NCBI GenBank assembly: GCA_035761265.1 | Contig: DASTRL010000301.1 | Span: forward strand, 1-44,514 | Direction of reading: 5' to 3' | Source: CADEED01 sp035761265 | GTDB taxonomy: Bacteria; Pseudomonadota; Gammaproteobacteria; Steroidobacterales; Steroidobacteraceae | Length of the DNA: 44,514 bases | Shown: one piece after another, positions 34,909-43,330 of the stretch | Position numbering within the stretch: the stretch's first letter is position 1 | Layout: every line of letters starts with the position of its first letter | Notes under the pieces: model-generated | Databases searched by the model: none | Told to the model about the DNA's origin: nothing | The model's input: only the letters and a program-made list of their open reading frames with translations | Translations under genes and position numbers: made by a program

Positions 34909-36363
34909 ATGTATCTAGGCATCGATATCGGCACGTCCAGTGTCAAAGCGGTCATCGTCGACGACAGGGACACGGTGGTCGAACAGGCCTCCGCGCCGCT
35001 GAACGTTTCGCGCCCGCAGCCGGGCTGGTCCGAGCAGAACCCCGCCGACTGGTGGGCGGCGACGAATGCGGCCGTCCAGGCTTTGCCGGCGGCCACCCGC
35101 CGCAAGGTGCGCGCGGTCGGACTGTCCGGCCAGATGCACGGCGCCACGCTGCTCGACGCCGCCGACAAGCCGCTGCGTCCGGCCATCCTCTGGAACGACG
35201 GTCGCAGCGAGAAGCAATGCGCCGCGCTCGAGAAGGCCGAACCCCGCTCGCGCGACATCACGGGCAACATCGCGATGCCGGGTTTCACGGCGCCCAAGCT
35301 CGTGTGGGTGCGCGACAACGAGCCCGACATTTTCCGGCAGACACGCTGCGTGCTGCTTCCCAAGGACTACGTACGCCTGCTGATGACCGGCGAGAAGGCC
35401 AGCGATTGCTCGGATGCCGCCGGCACGTTGTGGGTGGACGTCGCCCGGCGCCAATGGTCGCCCGAGATGCTCGCGGCCACCGGGCTCGAGGTCTCGCACA
35501 TGCCGCGCCTCGTGGAAGGCTCGGATCAGACCGGCACCCTGCGCAAGGAAGTCGCGGCCGATTGGGGCATGGAGGCCGTGCCGGTCGCGGGCGGCGGTGG
35601 CGACAATGCCGCCGGAGCCGCCGGCATCGGCGTGATCTCGCCCGGCGATGCATTCCTTTCACTCGGCACGTCGGGCGTTCTGTTCCTGGTCACCCCGAAG
35701 TTCCTGCCGAATCCCGCGAAGGCGGTTCATGCCTTCTGCCACTGCCTGCCGAACCTGTGGCACCAGATGAGCGTGATGCTCTCGGCGGCGAGCTGCATCG
35801 ACTGGGCCGTGAAGTTCACGCATTTGAAGGATGCGGCCGAGCTGCTGGCCAAGGTCGAGGCGCGCGGCGCGCTCGACGGTTCGGAAATCTTTCTGCCGTA
35901 CCTCTCCGGGGAACGCACGCCGCACAACGATCCGGCGGCGCGCGGCGTGCTGTTCGGCCTGAACCATGATTCCGACGCCGCGGCCATCGGCCAGGCGGTG
36001 CTCGAGGGTGTGGCGTTCGCCTTCGCCGACGGGCTCGACGTGCTCATCGAGGCGGGGGCCAGCATCGACAAGATTTCGGTGATCGGCGGCGGCGCGCGCT
36101 CCATGTGGTGGGGCGGGGTGCTGGCGGCCGCGATCCGGCGTCCGCTGATCTATCGGGATGCCTCCGAAGTGGGCCCGGCGTTCGGCGCGGCGCGGCTGGC
36201 CCGGATAGCCAAGACGCGCGAACGGGCGGAGGATGTATGCCGTCCGCCCCCGGTACGCGTGGTGGTGGAGCCCAATCAGCGCGACATCGAACAGTTGGCG
36301 CCAAAGCGCCGTCGCTTTTCCCAGATTTATCAGGACCTTCGACCAAGATTCCGAGGAGTTTGA
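34909..36363 (+). CDS. xylB: Xylulokinase
   Basis: The 484-residue FGGY-family kinase phosphorylates D-xylulose to xylulose 5-phosphate. It shows MYLGIDIGTSSVKAVIVDD at the N-terminus, LSGQMHGATLLD, RPAILWNDGRS, GGGDNAAGAAG with the likely catalytic Asp, SLGTSGVLF and LSGERTPHNDPAARG. The ATG at 34909 follows GGGGGCGG, a usable ribosome site. xylA follows within two bases, so the pair is co-transcribed in the order B-A. Control is probably by the xyl-box-like site upstream. Confidence 0.96.
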   Translation: MYLGIDIGTSSVKAVIVDDRDTVVEQASAPLNVSRPQPGWSEQNPADWWAATNAAVQALPAATRRKVRAVGLSGQMHGATLLDAADKPLRPAILWNDGRSEKQCAALEKAEPRSRDITGNIAMPGFTAPKLVWVRDNEPDIFRQTRCVLLPKDYVRLLMTGEKASDCSDAAGTLWVDVARRQWSPEMLAATGLEVSHMPRLVEGSDQTGTLRKEVAADWGMEAVPVAGGGGDNAAGAAGIGVISPGDAFLSLGTSGVLFLVTPKFLPNPAKAVHAFCHCLPNLWHQMSVMLSAASCIDWAVKFTHLKDAAELLAKVEARGALDGSEIFLPYLSGERTPHNDPAARGVLFGLNHDSDAAAIGQAVLEGVAFAFADGLDVLIEAGASIDKISVIGGGARSMWWGGVLAAAIRRPLIYRDASEVGPAFGAARLARIAKTRERAEDVCRPPPVRVVVEPNQRDIEQLAPKRRRFSQIYQDLRPRFRGV

Positions 36364-36365
36364 TT

Positions 36366-37706
36366 ATGTCGACCGCACAGCCCCTGCCACAGACCACGTC
36401 GTATTTCGGCGCAGTGCCGCCCATCAAGTACGAAGGACTGAAGTCGGACAACCCGCTGGCGTTCCGCTACTACAACAAGGACCAGGTGGTGCTCGGCAAG
36501 CGCATGGAAGATCAACTGCGCCCGGCCGTGTGCTACTGGCATTCCTTCGCCTGGAACGGCCACGACATCTTCGGCGCCGGCACCTTCGATCGTCCGTGGA
36601 ACGCGGGCGTGATGGACCAGGCCGCGGCCTGGATGAAGATGGACGCCGCGTTCGATTTCTTCACGCGACTCGGCACGCCGTTCTACTGCTTCCACGACGT
36701 GGACGCGATGCCCACGGCGAACAGCATCAAGGAGCACGTCGAGAACTTCGCCAGGACGGTCGACCGTCTCGAGAAGAAGCAGAACGAGACCGGCGTCAAA
36801 CTACTCTGGGGCACGGCGAACCTGTTCTCGCACCCGCGCTACATGGGCGGCGCGTCGACCAACCCGGATCCGGAAGTTTGGGCGTTCGCGGCCACGCAGG
36901 TGCGCCACTGCCTCGACGCCACCAAGCGGCTCGGCGGTTCGAACTACGTGCTGTGGGGCGGGCGTGAAGGCTACGACACGCTGCTCAACACCAACCTCAA
37001 GCGTGAGCTCGCGAACTTCGGCCGCTTCCTGCAGCTCGTGGTCGAGCACAAGCACAAGATCGGCTTCAAGGGCACCATCCTCATCGAGCCCAAGCCGCAC
37101 GAGCCGACCAAGCACCAGTACGACTTCGACACCGCGACCGTCTACGGCTTCCTCAAGAAGAACGGGCTCGAGAACGAAGTGAAGGTGAACATCGAGGCCA
37201 ACCACGCGACGCTCGCGGGCCACAGCTTCGATCACGAAATCGCGATGGCCGACGCTCTCGGCATCTTCGGCTCCATCGACATCAACCGCGGCGATCCGCA
37301 GAACGGCTGGGACACGGACCAGTTCCACAACGATCCGCTCGACATGACGCTCGCCATGTACCGCATCCTCAAGGCCGGCGGCTTCACCAACGGCGGCTTC
37401 AACTTCGACGCCAAGGTGCGTCGCCAGTCGATCGATCCGGCCGACATGTTCTATGGCCACGTCGGCGGCCTCGACCTGCTGGCGCGCACGCTTTTGTCGG
37501 CGGCGGCGCTCATCGAGAACGGCGGCATCGACAAGTTCGTCGAGCAGCGCTACGCGAGGTGGGACGGAGAGCTCGGCAAGAAGATCCATGCGAAGGATGC
37601 GTCGCTGGCCGCGATTTCGGATGCGGCCGTGGCGGCCAACATCAATCCCAAGCCGCAGTCGGGTCGCCAGGAGATGCTCGAGAATCTGGTCAACCGCTTC
37701 GTCTGA
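36366..37706 (+). CDS. xylA: Xylose isomerase
   Basis: XylA converts D-xylose to D-xylulose with two divalent metals. The 446-residue length is that of class II enzymes. H110 and D113 are in FYCFHDVD; the metal-site segments are ILIEPKPHEPTKHQYDFD and VKVNIEANHATLAGHSF, followed by DINRGDPQNGWDTDQF. GAGGAG (36352-36357) precedes the ATG at 36366, just after the xylB stop. With xylB it makes the complete isomerase route into the pentose phosphate pathway. The xylose importer is not adjacent. Confidence 0.98.
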   Translation: MSTAQPLPQTTSYFGAVPPIKYEGLKSDNPLAFRYYNKDQVVLGKRMEDQLRPAVCYWHSFAWNGHDIFGAGTFDRPWNAGVMDQAAAWMKMDAAFDFFTRLGTPFYCFHDVDAMPTANSIKEHVENFARTVDRLEKKQNETGVKLLWGTANLFSHPRYMGGASTNPDPEVWAFAATQVRHCLDATKRLGGSNYVLWGGREGYDTLLNTNLKRELANFGRFLQLVVEHKHKIGFKGTILIEPKPHEPTKHQYDFDTATVYGFLKKNGLENEVKVNIEANHATLAGHSFDHEIAMADALGIFGSIDINRGDPQNGWDTDQFHNDPLDMTLAMYRILKAGGFTNGGFNFDAKVRRQSIDPADMFYGHVGGLDLLARTLLSAAALIENGGIDKFVEQRYARWDGELGKKIHAKDASLAAISDAAVAANINPKPQSGRQEMLENLVNRFV

Positions 37707-37738
37707 TCTCGCGGGGCGCGGACCCGCAACCGGCGTCG

Positions 37739-37764
37739 CCGGCCGTGATGATCCTCACGGTCGG
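37739..37764 (+). terminator. Hairpin after xylA
   Basis: CCGGCCGTGA (37739-37748) pairs with TCACGGTCGG (37755-37764), with one G-U pair and a six-base loop, 32 bp after the xylA stop. A short T-run (TTTT) occurs only about 15 bp further on, so efficiency is uncertain. Confidence 0.5.
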
Positions 37765-37799
37765 CGGCGCATCGGTTTTCGCTCGTAATCCCGTCAGTC

Positions 37800-37811
37800 G
37801 CATACGTATGC
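37800..37811. promoter_or_regulatory. Perfect 12-bp palindrome upstream of the GH13 operon
   Basis: GCATACGTATGC is fully self-complementary with a central CG, as in LacI-family operators. It lies 57 bp before the GH13 start and 27 bp before a TACAGT -10 candidate (37839-37844), so it would overlap or flank the -35 region. A maltose- or glucan-responsive repressor is a reasonable guess. Confidence 0.5.
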
Positions 37812-37868
37812 ATGAGGCCACCCGCGCCTTTGGTGCAGTACAGTGCCGGCCAACGAAAAGGGGGAGCG

Positions 37869-39656
37869 ATGCGGCGACTGATGTGGCTTGCGATTTGCGG
37901 TTTCTCTTGCGTTTCCGCCGCCGACTACCGCGATCGGCTCCCCGAAGATGAAATCGTCTACTTCGTGTTGCCGGACCGCTTCGCCAATGGCGACGCGTCG
38001 AATGACCGCGGCGGCCTGCAGGGCGACCGCCTGACCACGGGATTCGATCCGACGCACAAGGGCTTCTATCACGGCGGCGATCTCAAGGGCCTCACCGCGA
38101 AGCTCGATTACATCCAGGGACTCGGTGCCACGGCCATCTGGCTCGGGCCCATCTACAAGAACAAGCCGGTGCAGGGCGGTGCGGGCGAGGAGAGCGCGGG
38201 CTATCACGGCTATTGGATCACCGACTTCACGCGCGTGGACCCGCACTTCGGCAGCGACGAGGACATGAAGGCCTTCGTCGATGCCGCCCACGGTCGTGGC
38301 ATGAAGGTGTACCTCGACATCATCACCAACCACACCGCGGACGTGATCCAGTACCGCGAGTGCGTGAATGTCGCCTGTCCCTACCGTTCGCGCGCGGATT
38401 TTCCGTACACGCGCAAGGGCGGTCCTTCCGGCCAGCCGATCAATGACGGCTTCGCCGGTGACGGCGTTCGCACGGCCGAAAACTTCGCGAGGCTCACGGA
38501 TTCCAACTATGCCTACACGCCCTTCGTGCCCCCGGCCGAGGCCAACGTGAAGGTGCCGGCCTGGTTGAATTCACCGATCTACTATCATAATCGCGGCAAT
38601 TCGGATTTCCGGGGCGAAAGCTCGCTGCTGGGCGACTTCGTGGGGCTCGACGACCTCATGACGGAAAACCCGCGCGTGGTACAGGGCTTCATCGACATCT
38701 ACGGCGACTGGATCGAGCGTTACCGGATCGACGGCTTCCGCATCGATACCGCGCGCCATGTGAACCCGGAGTTCTGGCGGGCGTTCGCGCCGGCCATGCA
38801 GAAGCGCGCCCGCGGCCGGGGCATCCCGAATTTCCACATCTTCGGTGAGGTGGCCGCCGAGAGCGTCGATGTGGCGCAGCTCGCGCGGCACACGCGCGTC
38901 GACCGGCTGCCCTCGGTGCTCGATTTCGCCTTCGCGCGCGCCGTCGAGGAAGTGCTGGCGCGCGATGCGGGTACCTCGGTGCTGGCGCGATTGTTCGAAG
39001 ACGACGCCCTGTACGAGGGCGGTGCGCCGGCGGCGATGCGCCTGCCCACGTTCACGGGCAACCACGACTTCGGCAGGTTCGCCTGGCTGCTGCAGCGCGC
39101 GCGACCGCAGGCCGACGCGCAGGACGCGCTGCAGCGCGTGAAGCTCGCGAATGCCATGCTGTTCCTGTTGCGCGGCGTGCCGGTGGTCTATTACGGCGAC
39201 GAGCAGGGCTTCGTGGGCCACGACGTCGACCAGGCGGCGCGCCAGGACATGTTCGCGAGCCAGGTGGCGAGCTACAACGACCAGGGGTTGTTAGGCACGG
39301 ATTCCACGACCGCGGCCGACAACTTCGACGCGCTGCATCCGCTGTATCGGCAGCTTGCCAAGCTCGCGGCGTGGCGCAAGCAGTATCCGGAGCTGCGGCG
39401 CGGGCGGCAGGTGGTGCGCGCGCAGTCGCGCGAGCCCGGATTGTTCGCGGCGTCGCGCATCGGCAACCAGGGACGGGAGATCCTCATGGCATTCAACACA
39501 TCCACGGCGGCGCTCACGGCCCGCGTGCAGATCGAGACCACGACCACGGCATTCACGTCCATCGAGGGCGATTGTCCGAAGCCGGATGCGCCGGGCAGCG
39601 TGCAGCTCACGCTGCCGCCGCTCGGCTACGTGGCCTGCGCGCAGGCCCGCCCATGA
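37869..39656 (+). CDS. GH13 alpha-amylase-family enzyme, exported
   Basis: The 595-residue protein has a short signal peptide (MRRLMWLAICGFSCVSA). The GH13 conserved regions are all present: DIITNH (150-155), GFRIDTARH with nucleophile Asp293, IFGEVAAES with acid Glu327, and FTGNHD with Asp400. It should cut alpha-glucans or cyclic/maltooligosaccharides in the periplasm. GGGGGAG precedes the ATG at 37869. The stop overlaps the GH97 start (ATGA, 39653-39656). The exact activity (amylase, neopullulanase or cyclomaltodextrinase) is undecided. Confidence 0.93.
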   Translation: MRRLMWLAICGFSCVSAADYRDRLPEDEIVYFVLPDRFANGDASNDRGGLQGDRLTTGFDPTHKGFYHGGDLKGLTAKLDYIQGLGATAIWLGPIYKNKPVQGGAGEESAGYHGYWITDFTRVDPHFGSDEDMKAFVDAAHGRGMKVYLDIITNHTADVIQYRECVNVACPYRSRADFPYTRKGGPSGQPINDGFAGDGVRTAENFARLTDSNYAYTPFVPPAEANVKVPAWLNSPIYYHNRGNSDFRGESSLLGDFVGLDDLMTENPRVVQGFIDIYGDWIERYRIDGFRIDTARHVNPEFWRAFAPAMQKRARGRGIPNFHIFGEVAAESVDVAQLARHTRVDRLPSVLDFAFARAVEEVLARDAGTSVLARLFEDDALYEGGAPAAMRLPTFTGNHDFGRFAWLLQRARPQADAQDALQRVKLANAMLFLLRGVPVVYYGDEQGFVGHDVDQAARQDMFASQVASYNDQGLLGTDSTTAADNFDALHPLYRQLAKLAAWRKQYPELRRGRQVVRAQSREPGLFAASRIGNQGREILMAFNTSTAALTARVQIETTTTAFTSIEGDCPKPDAPGSVQLTLPPLGYVACAQARP

Positions 39657-41698
39657 GCCGTCCGATGCGGTTGCTGCCGGCCCTGGTCGCGCTGCTGGCC
39701 GGCATTTGCGCGCAGGCGCAGGCGGCGGCGCCCGCGTCGGTGAGCTCGCCGTCGAAGAATCTCCTCGTGACGCTGCGCGTCGACAACGACGGCCGGCCGG
39801 AATATCGCATCGATCGCAACCAGCACGCGATCGTCGATTGGTCGCGGCTCGGCTTCATCCTCGCGGATGCCTTCAAGCTCGAGCGGAACTTCACCATCGC
39901 CGATGCCACGCTGCGCAGCTTCGATGACACCTGGGAGCAGCCCTGGGGCGAGCGCCGGTTCGTGCGCGACCATGGCAACGAGATGCGCGCCACGCTGCGC
40001 GACAAGGACGGCCGCTCCCTCATCGTCGTGTTCCGCGTCTTCGATGACGGCGTCGGCTTTCGCTACGAGTTTCCCGACCAGCCGCAGCTGCGGCAGGTGA
40101 ACATCATCGACGAGCTCACCGAGTTCGCCATCGCCGAGCCGGCGATCGCATGGTGGATCCCGGCCGGAGAGTGGAATCGATACGAGTACCTGTACGACAA
40201 GACGCCGCTCGCCGAGGTGTCGCAGGCACACACGCCGGTCACGCTCAAACTCGCGAGCGGCGTGCACGTCGCGCTTCACGAGGCGGCCCTGGTCGACTAC
40301 GCCGGCATGTGGCTGCGGCGCGTGACCGGGCAGCGACTCAAGGCCACGCTGTCGCCTGCAGCGTCCGGACCGCGGGTTTCCCGCCGGGCACCGTTCGTCA
40401 CGCCGTGGCGCACGCTGCAGATCGCCGACGACGCGCCGGGCCTCTACATGTCCGACCTGATCCTGAATCTGAACGAGCCGAACAAGCTCGGCGACGTGTC
40501 GTGGGTCAAGCCGTACAAGTACGTCGGCATCTGGTGGGCGATGCACCTCGGCACGAAGACCTGGTCGTCGGGTCCGAATCACGGCGCCACCACCGAAGAG
40601 ACACGGCGCTACATCGATTTCGCGGCGGCCAATGGATTTCGCGGCGTGCTGGTGGAGGGCTGGAACCAGGGCTGGGATGGCGACTGGTTCGCGCGCGGCG
40701 ATCGATTCAGCTTCACCGAGCCGTACCCGGACTTCGACCTGCCGGCGCTCGCGGCGTACGCGAAGAAGAAGGGTGTCCGCCTGATCGGCCATCACGAAAC
40801 GGCGGGAAACATCGCCAACTACGAGAAGCAGCTCGGGCCGGCGCTGGACCTGTATCAGAAGTTAGGCGTGGATTCGATCAAGACCGGGTACGTGGCGGAC
40901 GCCGGCGGTGTGCAGGCACTCGGCAGCGACGGCCGGATCCATTTCGAATGGCACGACGGCCAGGTGCAGGCGCGGCATCACCTGCTGGTGGTGACGGAGG
41001 CCGCGAAGCGCCACATCGCGATCGATGCGCACGAGCCCATCAAGGACACGGGCCTGCGTCGCACCTATCCCAACTGGGTGTCGCGCGAAGGCGCGCGCGG
41101 CATGGAGTACAACGCCTGGGGCGATCCGGTGAATCCGCCCGAGCACGAAGCGAACCTGGTGTTCACGCGCATGCTCGGAGGTCCGATGGATTTCACGCCC
41201 GGCGTTCTCAGCCTGCGCGGCGCCGGCGGCCGGCGCATCCAGTCGACGATCGCGAAACAATTGGCGCTGTACGTCGTTATCTACAGCCCCATCCAGATGG
41301 CCGCGGACCTGCCCGAGAACTACGCGAAATTTTCCAAGCCATTCCAGTTCATCAAGGACGTGCCCGTGGATTGGGCGGAGACCCGCGTGCTGAACGGCGC
41401 GGTCGGCGACTACGTCACCATGGTGCGCAAGGATCGCAACGGCGAGGATTGGTACCTCGGTACGATCACCGACGAGCATCCGCGCACGCTGAACATCGCG
41501 CTGGATTTCCTCGATGCCAACCGCCGCTACTACGCGACCATCTACCGGGATGGCGCGGACGCCGGCTACGAGGGTGATCCCGCGTCGATCGAAATCGAGT
41601 CGCGCACCGTGAAACGGGGTGACACCCTGGCGCTGAAGCTCGCGCCGGGCGGCGGGCAGGCGATCCGTTTCTCGACGCGGCGCGGGAGTGCGCGTTGA
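39653..41698 (+). CDS. GH97 glycoside hydrolase, probable alpha-glucosidase
   Basis: The 681-residue protein has a signal peptide (MSRPMRLLPALVALLAGICA, cleavage in the AQAQAA region). A beta-rich N-terminal domain precedes a barrel with VLVEGWNQGWDGDW, IDAHEPIKDTGLRRTYPNW (Glu461), SREGARGMEYNAW (Glu485) and LGGPMDFTPG, all typical of SusB-type GH97. SusB-like inverting members are calcium-dependent alpha-glucosidases releasing glucose from maltooligosaccharides; retaining members are alpha-galactosidases. The glutamate-rich motif set favours the glucosidase type. It works naturally with the upstream GH13 and the downstream sugar carrier. Confidence 0.9.
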   Translation: MSRPMRLLPALVALLAGICAQAQAAAPASVSSPSKNLLVTLRVDNDGRPEYRIDRNQHAIVDWSRLGFILADAFKLERNFTIADATLRSFDDTWEQPWGERRFVRDHGNEMRATLRDKDGRSLIVVFRVFDDGVGFRYEFPDQPQLRQVNIIDELTEFAIAEPAIAWWIPAGEWNRYEYLYDKTPLAEVSQAHTPVTLKLASGVHVALHEAALVDYAGMWLRRVTGQRLKATLSPAASGPRVSRRAPFVTPWRTLQIADDAPGLYMSDLILNLNEPNKLGDVSWVKPYKYVGIWWAMHLGTKTWSSGPNHGATTEETRRYIDFAAANGFRGVLVEGWNQGWDGDWFARGDRFSFTEPYPDFDLPALAAYAKKKGVRLIGHHETAGNIANYEKQLGPALDLYQKLGVDSIKTGYVADAGGVQALGSDGRIHFEWHDGQVQARHHLLVVTEAAKRHIAIDAHEPIKDTGLRRTYPNWVSREGARGMEYNAWGDPVNPPEHEANLVFTRMLGGPMDFTPGVLSLRGAGGRRIQSTIAKQLALYVVIYSPIQMAADLPENYAKFSKPFQFIKDVPVDWAETRVLNGAVGDYVTMVRKDRNGEDWYLGTITDEHPRTLNIALDFLDANRRYYATIYRDGADAGYEGDPASIEIESRTVKRGDTLALKLAPGGGQAIRFSTRRGSAR

Positions 41699-43185
41699 GC
41701 GCCGCCGTGCTGCCTTCGGCCGAGGTCGCGGCGCGGCCGCAGGTGACCTTCTGGCAGATCTGGAACATGTGCTTCGGATTCCTCGGGATCCAGTTCGGCT
41801 TCGCGCTGCAGAACGCCAACGTGAGCCGCATCTTCCAGACGCTGGGGGCCGAGGTCGACGACATCGCGGGCCTGTGGATCGCCGCGCCGCTCACCGGGCT
41901 CATCGTGCAGCCCATCATCGGCTATCTATCCGACCGCACCTGGAATTCGCTCGGCCGGCGGCGCCCGTATTTCCTGACCGGCGCGATCCTGGCATCCCTG
42001 GCGCTGGTGGCGATGCCGCAGTCGCCGACCTTGTGGGTGGCCGCCGGATTGCTGTGGGTGCTCGATGCCAGCATCAACATCGCCATGGAGCCGTTCCGCG
42101 CCTTCGTGGCCGACCAGTTGCCGGAATCGCAGCGGCCCGCCGGGTACTCCATGCAAAGCTTTTTCATTGGCGTGGGCGCCGTGGTTGCGAGTCTGCTGCC
42201 GTGGCTGCTCGCCAAGGCCGGCGTGAGCAATGTCGGAACCGCGGCCAGCGCCGTGCCCGACACGGTGCGCTACGCGTTCTACATCGGTGCGCTGGTGCTG
42301 TTCGGGGCCATCCTCTGGACCATCCTCACGACGCGCGAATACCCGCCGTCGACGCTGCATGGATTCGCGGACGCGACGCCGCTGTCGGAGGGCGTGGAGC
42401 CGGGCACGGCGCATGGCGCAAACCTGCGCGGTCTTGCCTGGGCGTTGGCGGGCGGCCTCGCAGTGGCACTCGTCTGGCGCTTCGGGCTCGATCGCCTGTT
42501 GTACGTGCTGGCGGGCGGCATTGCCGCGTGGGGCCTGCTGCTGCTGGTCAGCGGTGCGCTGCGGGGCGGCATGCTCGCCGCGCTGGTCAGCGACATCGAC
42601 AACATGCCACGGCGCATGCGCGAGCTGGTGCCGGTGCAGTTCTTCTCGTGGCTGGCCCTGTTCGCCATGTGGACGCAGACCACGGCGGCCGTGACGCAGG
42701 TGCATTTCGGCGCCGCCGACGCGCAGGGCGCGGCCTACAACGAAGGCGCCAACTGGGTGGGCGTGCTGTTCGCCGCGTACAACGGCTTCGCCGCGCTCGC
42801 GGCGGTGGTGATTCCGTTGCTGGTGCGGCGTTTCGGGATGCGCGTGAGTCACCTGATCAATCTGTGGCTGGGCGCCGCCGCGCTGCTGTCGTTCATGCTG
42901 ATCCGCGATCCGCGCTGGCTGCTGCTGTCGATGGTGGGCGTGGGCTTCGCGTGGGCCTCCATCCTGTCCTTGCCGTACGCGCTGCTGGCCGGCAGCGTGC
43001 CCTCGCGCAAGATGGGCGTGTACATGGGCATCTTCAACTTCTTCATCGTGATACCGCAGCTCGTGATCGCCAGCGTGCTGGGCGTGCTGCTGCACCACTT
43101 CTTTGGCGGCCAACCCATCTACGCGCTGCTGATCGGCGGCGTGAGCTTCTTCATAGCAGGGCTGTGCGCGCTGCGCGTGCGCTGA
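41695..43185 (+). CDS. MFS sugar transporter (maltose/sucrose-like)
   Basis: The 496-residue, 12-helix carrier resembles SLC45/maltose-type MFS proteins. It has FWQIWNMCFGFLGIQFGFALQNANVSRIFQTLG before and in helix 1 (residues about 19-51), the loop YLSDRTWNSLGRRRPYF and the later SLPYALLAGSVPSRKMGVYMGIFN (near 420-444). The start is a TTG at 41695 whose TTGA overlaps the GH97 stop; no better start is close. It would carry di- or oligosaccharides made by the two hydrolases across the inner membrane, proton-driven. Confidence 0.9.
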   Translation: MSAAVLPSAEVAARPQVTFWQIWNMCFGFLGIQFGFALQNANVSRIFQTLGAEVDDIAGLWIAAPLTGLIVQPIIGYLSDRTWNSLGRRRPYFLTGAILASLALVAMPQSPTLWVAAGLLWVLDASINIAMEPFRAFVADQLPESQRPAGYSMQSFFIGVGAVVASLLPWLLAKAGVSNVGTAASAVPDTVRYAFYIGALVLFGAILWTILTTREYPPSTLHGFADATPLSEGVEPGTAHGANLRGLAWALAGGLAVALVWRFGLDRLLYVLAGGIAAWGLLLLVSGALRGGMLAALVSDIDNMPRRMRELVPVQFFSWLALFAMWTQTTAAVTQVHFGAADAQGAAYNEGANWVGVLFAAYNGFAALAAVVIPLLVRRFGMRVSHLINLWLGAAALLSFMLIRDPRWLLLSMVGVGFAWASILSLPYALLAGSVPSRKMGVYMGIFNFFIVIPQLVIASVLGVLLHHFFGGQPIYALLIGGVSFFIAGLCALRVR

Positions 43186-43190
43186 GCGGA

Positions 43191-43285
43191 AAATGGGGAC
43201 ATTCTTCGTTTCCTAGCAAAAGGGGACAGACCCGCCACAGTCAGGTCTGTCCCCTTTTGCTAGGAAACGAAGAATGTCCCCATTT
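43191..43285. repeat. Near-palindrome with two perfect 42-bp arms
   Basis: Bases 43191-43232 are the exact reverse complement of 43244-43285, with only an 11-base centre (CGCCACAGTCA). Each arm carries two GGGGACA-type blocks (outer at about 43195, inner at about 43222) separated by a 20-base AT-richer stretch. It starts five bases after the MFS stop, so it may also stop transcription. It looks like a mobile palindromic repeat (REP/MITE-like) rather than a simple terminator. Confidence 0.9.
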
Positions 43286-43312
43286 GACGTTTTCCCTGCC
43301 TGACACCACCAC

Positions 43313-43328
43313 GCAGTACACTGCCGGC
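43313..43328 (+). promoter_or_regulatory. -10-like element shared with the GH13 promoter region
   Basis: GCAGTACACTGCCGGC matches GCAGTACAGTGCCGGC at 37835-37850 in 15 of 16 bases. TACACT (43317-43322) would serve as a -10 box. No -35 is evident at proper spacing. Transcription would then begin within a few bases of the ATG at 43331, giving a leaderless or nearly leaderless mRNA. Confidence 0.35.
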
Positions 43329-43330
43329 TC

